From the NCBI GenBank assembly GCA_018240465.1, contig JAFEFS010000093.1, positions 62,001 to 126,000 on the forward strand: 64,000 bases of DNA, written 5' to 3'. The notes beneath the pieces were generated by a model that worked only from the letters and a program-made list of their open reading frames with translations, did not search any database and was not told where the DNA came from. This DNA is from Pseudomonadota bacterium (GTDB taxonomy: Bacteria; Pseudomonadota; Gammaproteobacteria; Xanthomonadales; Rhodanobacteraceae). Of this stretch, positions 61,728-64,000 are shown in pieces. Positions within the stretch are counted from its first letter, which is position 1, and every line of letters starts with the position of its first letter. A program made the translations under genes and the position numbers.

Positions 61728-61821
61728 CGCGGTATCCTTGCGCAGACTACGCCGTCGCGAGCATAGCGCGCGCGACCGGTGGCGCAAGGGCCCGCGCAGC
61801 AGCGCGGGGAGGGCAAACCGG

Positions 61822-62697
61822 TCAGCCCATCGTCGATCGCCAAAGATGCAGAACGGCGTAGGCGCGATACGGGCGCCAGCGCTGCGACAGCTCCTCGAGC
61901 GCGCGCGCCGTGAACGGGCGCGCATCACCCGCCACCGCCTTGCGCAGCACGATGTCGCCCGCCGGAAACGCATCGGCATGGGCGAGGCCGCGCATCGCAA
62001 GATAGTGCGCCGTCCACTCGCCGATGCCGGGCAGCGCGGTCCACAGGCGCACGAACTCGGCGAGCCTGCGCTCGGCGCGGAAGTCGACGCGGCCATCGCG
62101 TACCGCTGCCGCGATCGCGTGTAGCGTTGCGATGCGCGCGCCGGTGATGCCCAGTCCGCCCAGGTCGGCGTCGGCGAGCGTGGCCGGCGTCGGGAACAGG
62201 CGTACTTTTCCGCCTTGTGCCGTCGTCACCTCGGCGCCGAAACGGCGCACGACCCGCTCGGTCAGAGTGCGCGCGGCGGCGACCGTGACCTGCTGGCCGA
62301 GCACCGCGCGGATCGCGATCTCGAAACCGTCCCAACCCCCGGGCAGGCGCTGGCCCGGGTGCCTGGCGATGCATGCCTTGAGGTGCCGACGCCGACCCAG
62401 GTGCGCGTTGACTGCGTCGATGTCCGCGTCGAGATCGAACATGCGGCGCACGCGCGCGACGATATCGGGGTGGTGCGCGGCATCGGCACCATCGATGCGC
62501 AGGTCGAGGGCGTGACCGCGTTTCGCCTGCGTGACGGTGAACTCGCCGGTCGTGTCGCCGAGGACGAAGATGCGGCGGTAGCCAGCGTCGTCCACGCACT
62601 CGACGCCGGGAATCGCGCGCCGGGCGAAGAAGCCGAGCAGGTTGGCGAAGTCGTGTGGCGGTTGGTATTCGAGGCGGATGGCTTCGATGGTTCGCAA
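61822..62697 (-). CDS. alkA: DNA-3-methyladenine glycosylase II
   Basis: This protein of about 291 residues matches AlkA along its length: YQPPHDFANLLGFFARRAI at the start, the helix-hairpin-helix LPGIGEWTAHYLAMRG, and the catalytic Asp in FPAGDIVLRKAV. It removes alkylated bases from DNA. The TTG at 62697 gives the family N-terminus; an ATG at 62763, overlapping the neighbouring dehydrogenase stop, would add 22 residues translated from a low-complexity intergenic-type sequence. The Ada domain found in some fusions is absent. Confidence 0.9.
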   Translation of the reverse strand: MRTIEAIRLEYQPPHDFANLLGFFARRAIPGVECVDDAGYRRIFVLGDTTGEFTVTQAKRGHALDLRIDGADAAHHPDIVARVRRMFDLDADIDAVNAHLGRRRHLKACIARHPGQRLPGGWDGFEIAIRAVLGQQVTVAAARTLTERVVRRFGAEVTTAQGGKVRLFPTPATLADADLGGLGITGARIATLHAIAAAVRDGRVDFRAERRLAEFVRLWTALPGIGEWTAHYLAMRGLAHADAFPAGDIVLRKAVAGDARPFTARALEELSQRWRPYRAYAVLHLWRSTMG

Positions 62698-62752
62698 AGT
62701 CGGCGTGCGGGAAAAACCATCCCCACCCAACCCTCCCCTCGAAGGAGAGGGC

Positions 62753-63535
62753 TTAGAAGCCATAGCGCAGGAAGCCGCCGTCGACGGCGATGCACTCGCC
62801 GGTGATGTACGCGGCCGCGGGCAGGCAGAGGAAGGCGATCGCCGCGGCGACCTCTTCGGGTTCGCCGACGCGGCCCATCGGCGTGCGTTCGAGTACCTCC
62901 TCGAGGTACTCCTCGTTGGCAAGCTTGACCGCGGTGCGCTGGGTGCGGACATACCACGGCGCGACGGCGTTGACGCGGATGCCGTCCTCGGCCCATTCGC
63001 AGGCCAGGTTTTTCGTCAGTTGCGCGAGTGCGGCCTTGGTCATGCCGTAGGGCGAGCCGGTGCGCACGTGGGTCAGGCCCGACACCGAGCTGACGTTGAC
63101 GATCGCCGCGTTGCCGTGTTCGGCGAGCTGCGGGTGGGCGAGACGGCACATCTCGAACGCGCTCATCACGTTGAGTTCGATCAAGTCGCGCACTTCGCCT
63201 TCGGCGTAGTCAAGCGTCGGTTTGCTCGCGTTGCCGCCGGCGTTGTTGACCAGGATCGACAGCGGCAGTTCGAGGTCGGCGACCCAGTCGAATACCTCGC
63301 GCCGCTGTTCGGCATCGGCGACGTCGGCGGCGAAGGCGACGATGTCGCTGTCGGGAAACTCCTCTGCCAACTCGGCGCGTACCGCTTCCAGATGTGCCTC
63401 GTCGCGCGCGACCATGAGCACGTCGGCGCCGAGCAGGGCGAGTTCGCGCGCGGTGGCGAGGCCGATACCTCGGCTCGCGCCGGTGACCAGCGCGACCTGT
63501 CCATCGAGTCGCCAGCGTGCCGCAGTTGTCGTCAT
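62753..63535 (-). CDS. Short-chain dehydrogenase/reductase (tropinone-reductase-like)
   Basis: This 260-residue classical SDR has the cofactor motif [13 protein letters not shown], catalytic Ser in VSSVSGLT and Tyr-Lys in YGMTK. It resembles plant tropinone reductases and bacterial gluconate-5-dehydrogenase-like proteins; the substrate is unknown. A basic residue after GASR (dinucleotide strand VARDEAHLE) is compatible with NADP(H). It ends in RYGF 55 bp before the alkA TTG. Confidence 0.9.
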   Translation of the reverse strand: MTTTAARWRLDGQVALVTGASRGIGLATARELALLGADVLMVARDEAHLEAVRAELAEEFPDSDIVAFAADVADAEQRREVFDWVADLELPLSILVNNAGGNASKPTLDYAEGEVRDLIELNVMSAFEMCRLAHPQLAEHGNAAIVNVSSVSGLTHVRTGSPYGMTKAALAQLTKNLACEWAEDGIRVNAVAPWYVRTQRTAVKLANEEYLEEVLERTPMGRVGEPEEVAAAIAFLCLPAAAYITGECIAVDGGFLRYGF

Positions 63536-63622
63536 GGTCGGGATCTCCGCAAGGCGCGACCGCCCGCCTGTACATGCAGGGCTCCGCGGCGCAAACTTTA
63601 GCCGCACCGTCCGGAGTTCGCC

Positions 63623-63853
63623 ATGCGCATCGCCAGGTTATCGATCCTCGTCCTCGCCACGCTCTCCGTTTCTTGCGCGCGCAGCACGCCGCCACCCGCA
63701 CCCGCGCCCGCCGAGCCGGCGAAGCCGGAAGAGCGGCAAAAGACCGTAATTGATGCCCAGCTCAAGGCCATCGACAAGGCGAAGGCGGTGCAGGACACGG
63801 TCGACCAGCAAAAAAAGGACATGGACAAGAAACTGGAAGACGCGGGCGGCTGA
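63623..63853 (+). CDS. Small lipoprotein with Lys-rich helix
   Basis: This 76-residue protein has a lipobox SVSC (Cys18), a Pro/Ala linker ([17 protein letters not shown]) and a C-terminal charged helix ([16 protein letters not shown]). GGAG precedes the ATG. It is divergent from the dehydrogenase gene with an 87-bp gap. It resembles small envelope lipoproteins of xanthomonads; function unknown. The last 147 bp of the window show nothing recognised. Confidence 0.7.
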   Translation: MRIARLSILVLATLSVSCARSTPPPAPAPAEPAKPEERQKTVIDAQLKAIDKAKAVQDTVDQQKKDMDKKLEDAGG

Positions 63854-64000
63854 CGCGGCAGCGGCGCGTTTCGTCACGCCCGGGCCGTTCTTGCCCGTCG
63901 TTCCCGCGCGGAAACCTGGCGCAGTGCCGCACTCCCGCCCGGCACCCCGGCGCAAGTGGAATCCCGGAGGCCTCGGCATTTTCGCGGCGCGGGCAAAAAA

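Overview
The window is GC-rich and reads as the chromosome of a gammaproteobacterium of the Xanthomonadales/Lysobacterales type, probably Rhodanobacteraceae-like. This is inferred from gene content: a TonB-dependent receptor, LacI and tryptophan-halogenase-like glycan locus, a split adenosylcobalamin-dependent ribonucleotide reductase (nrdJ plus nrdJb), DUF4124 and DUF1501/DUF1800 proteins, and many exported proteins. No rRNA, tRNA, CRISPR array, phage or plasmid genes were seen. Gene density is high on both strands.

Layout. 1-11.3 kb is housekeeping and envelope: a small membrane protein cut by the window edge, a CPA2 cation:proton antiporter, an RLAN-type RimK ATP-grasp ligase divergent from a GNAT acetyltransferase, YqhA, a lipoprotein oligopeptidase B, a YigB-like phosphatase, a PstS-like binding protein and DegQ. 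11.5-15.9 kb is the nrdJ, histone-H1-like, nrdJb cluster, preceded by a tandem pair of NrdR-box-like palindromes and a long leader. 16.1 kb is an exported MsrA.

16.9-32.2 kb is a glycan utilisation locus: LacI regulator, TonB-dependent receptor, tryptophan-halogenase-like protein, GH144-type (PF10091) glucanase, sugar ABC binding protein and two permeases without an ATPase, two tandem paralogous alpha/beta hydrolases, and a convergent GH1 beta-glucosidase. LacI-type operators with the core AAACGTTT or AAACGATT lie upstream of the regulator (two), inside the start of the glucanase gene, and just upstream of the GH1 gene, so one regulator plausibly ties the locus together. GH144 is known for endo-beta-1,2-glucanase activity, so beta-1,2-glucan or sophoro-oligosaccharides are the leading substrate hypothesis. 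An IS1595-type transposase remnant and a MazF-type toxin-antitoxin pair sit inside the locus.

32.5-37.0 kb is a complete yjfIJKLMC-type operon (DUF2170, PspA/IM30, DUF2491, DUF350, DUF1190, glutathionylspermidine-synthase-like), driven from a promoter overlapped by two adjacent 12-bp palindromes and closed by a hairpin. 37-50.6 kb holds exported proteins and DNA repair: an Ala-rich coiled-coil protein, an intradiol-dioxygenase-like protein with two N-terminal repeat modules, DinB, a DUF4124 protein, a lipoprotein plus VOC pair, an exported peroxiredoxin, a hypoxanthine-DNA glycosylase-like protein, a YncE-like propeller, a DUF1800/DUF1501 pair, a duplicated-repeat secreted protein and a lipoprotein alkaline phosphatase with a PHO-box-like site.

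50.8-54.3 kb is aceF-lpdA of the pyruvate dehydrogenase complex, without aceE. 54.4-56.3 kb is an HxlR-type regulator divergent from a cytochrome P460-like protein and a thioredoxin-fold protein, with a 35-bp palindrome between them, then an ABM-domain protein. 57.6-61.2 kb is a VolA/Pla-1-family lipase followed by FadL and a strong terminator. The end of the window has an Mpo1-like membrane protein, AlkA, a short-chain dehydrogenase and a small lipoprotein. Dispersed elements include two copies of a hairpin-forming intergenic element, three REP-like palindromes and a 40-bp tandem repeat.
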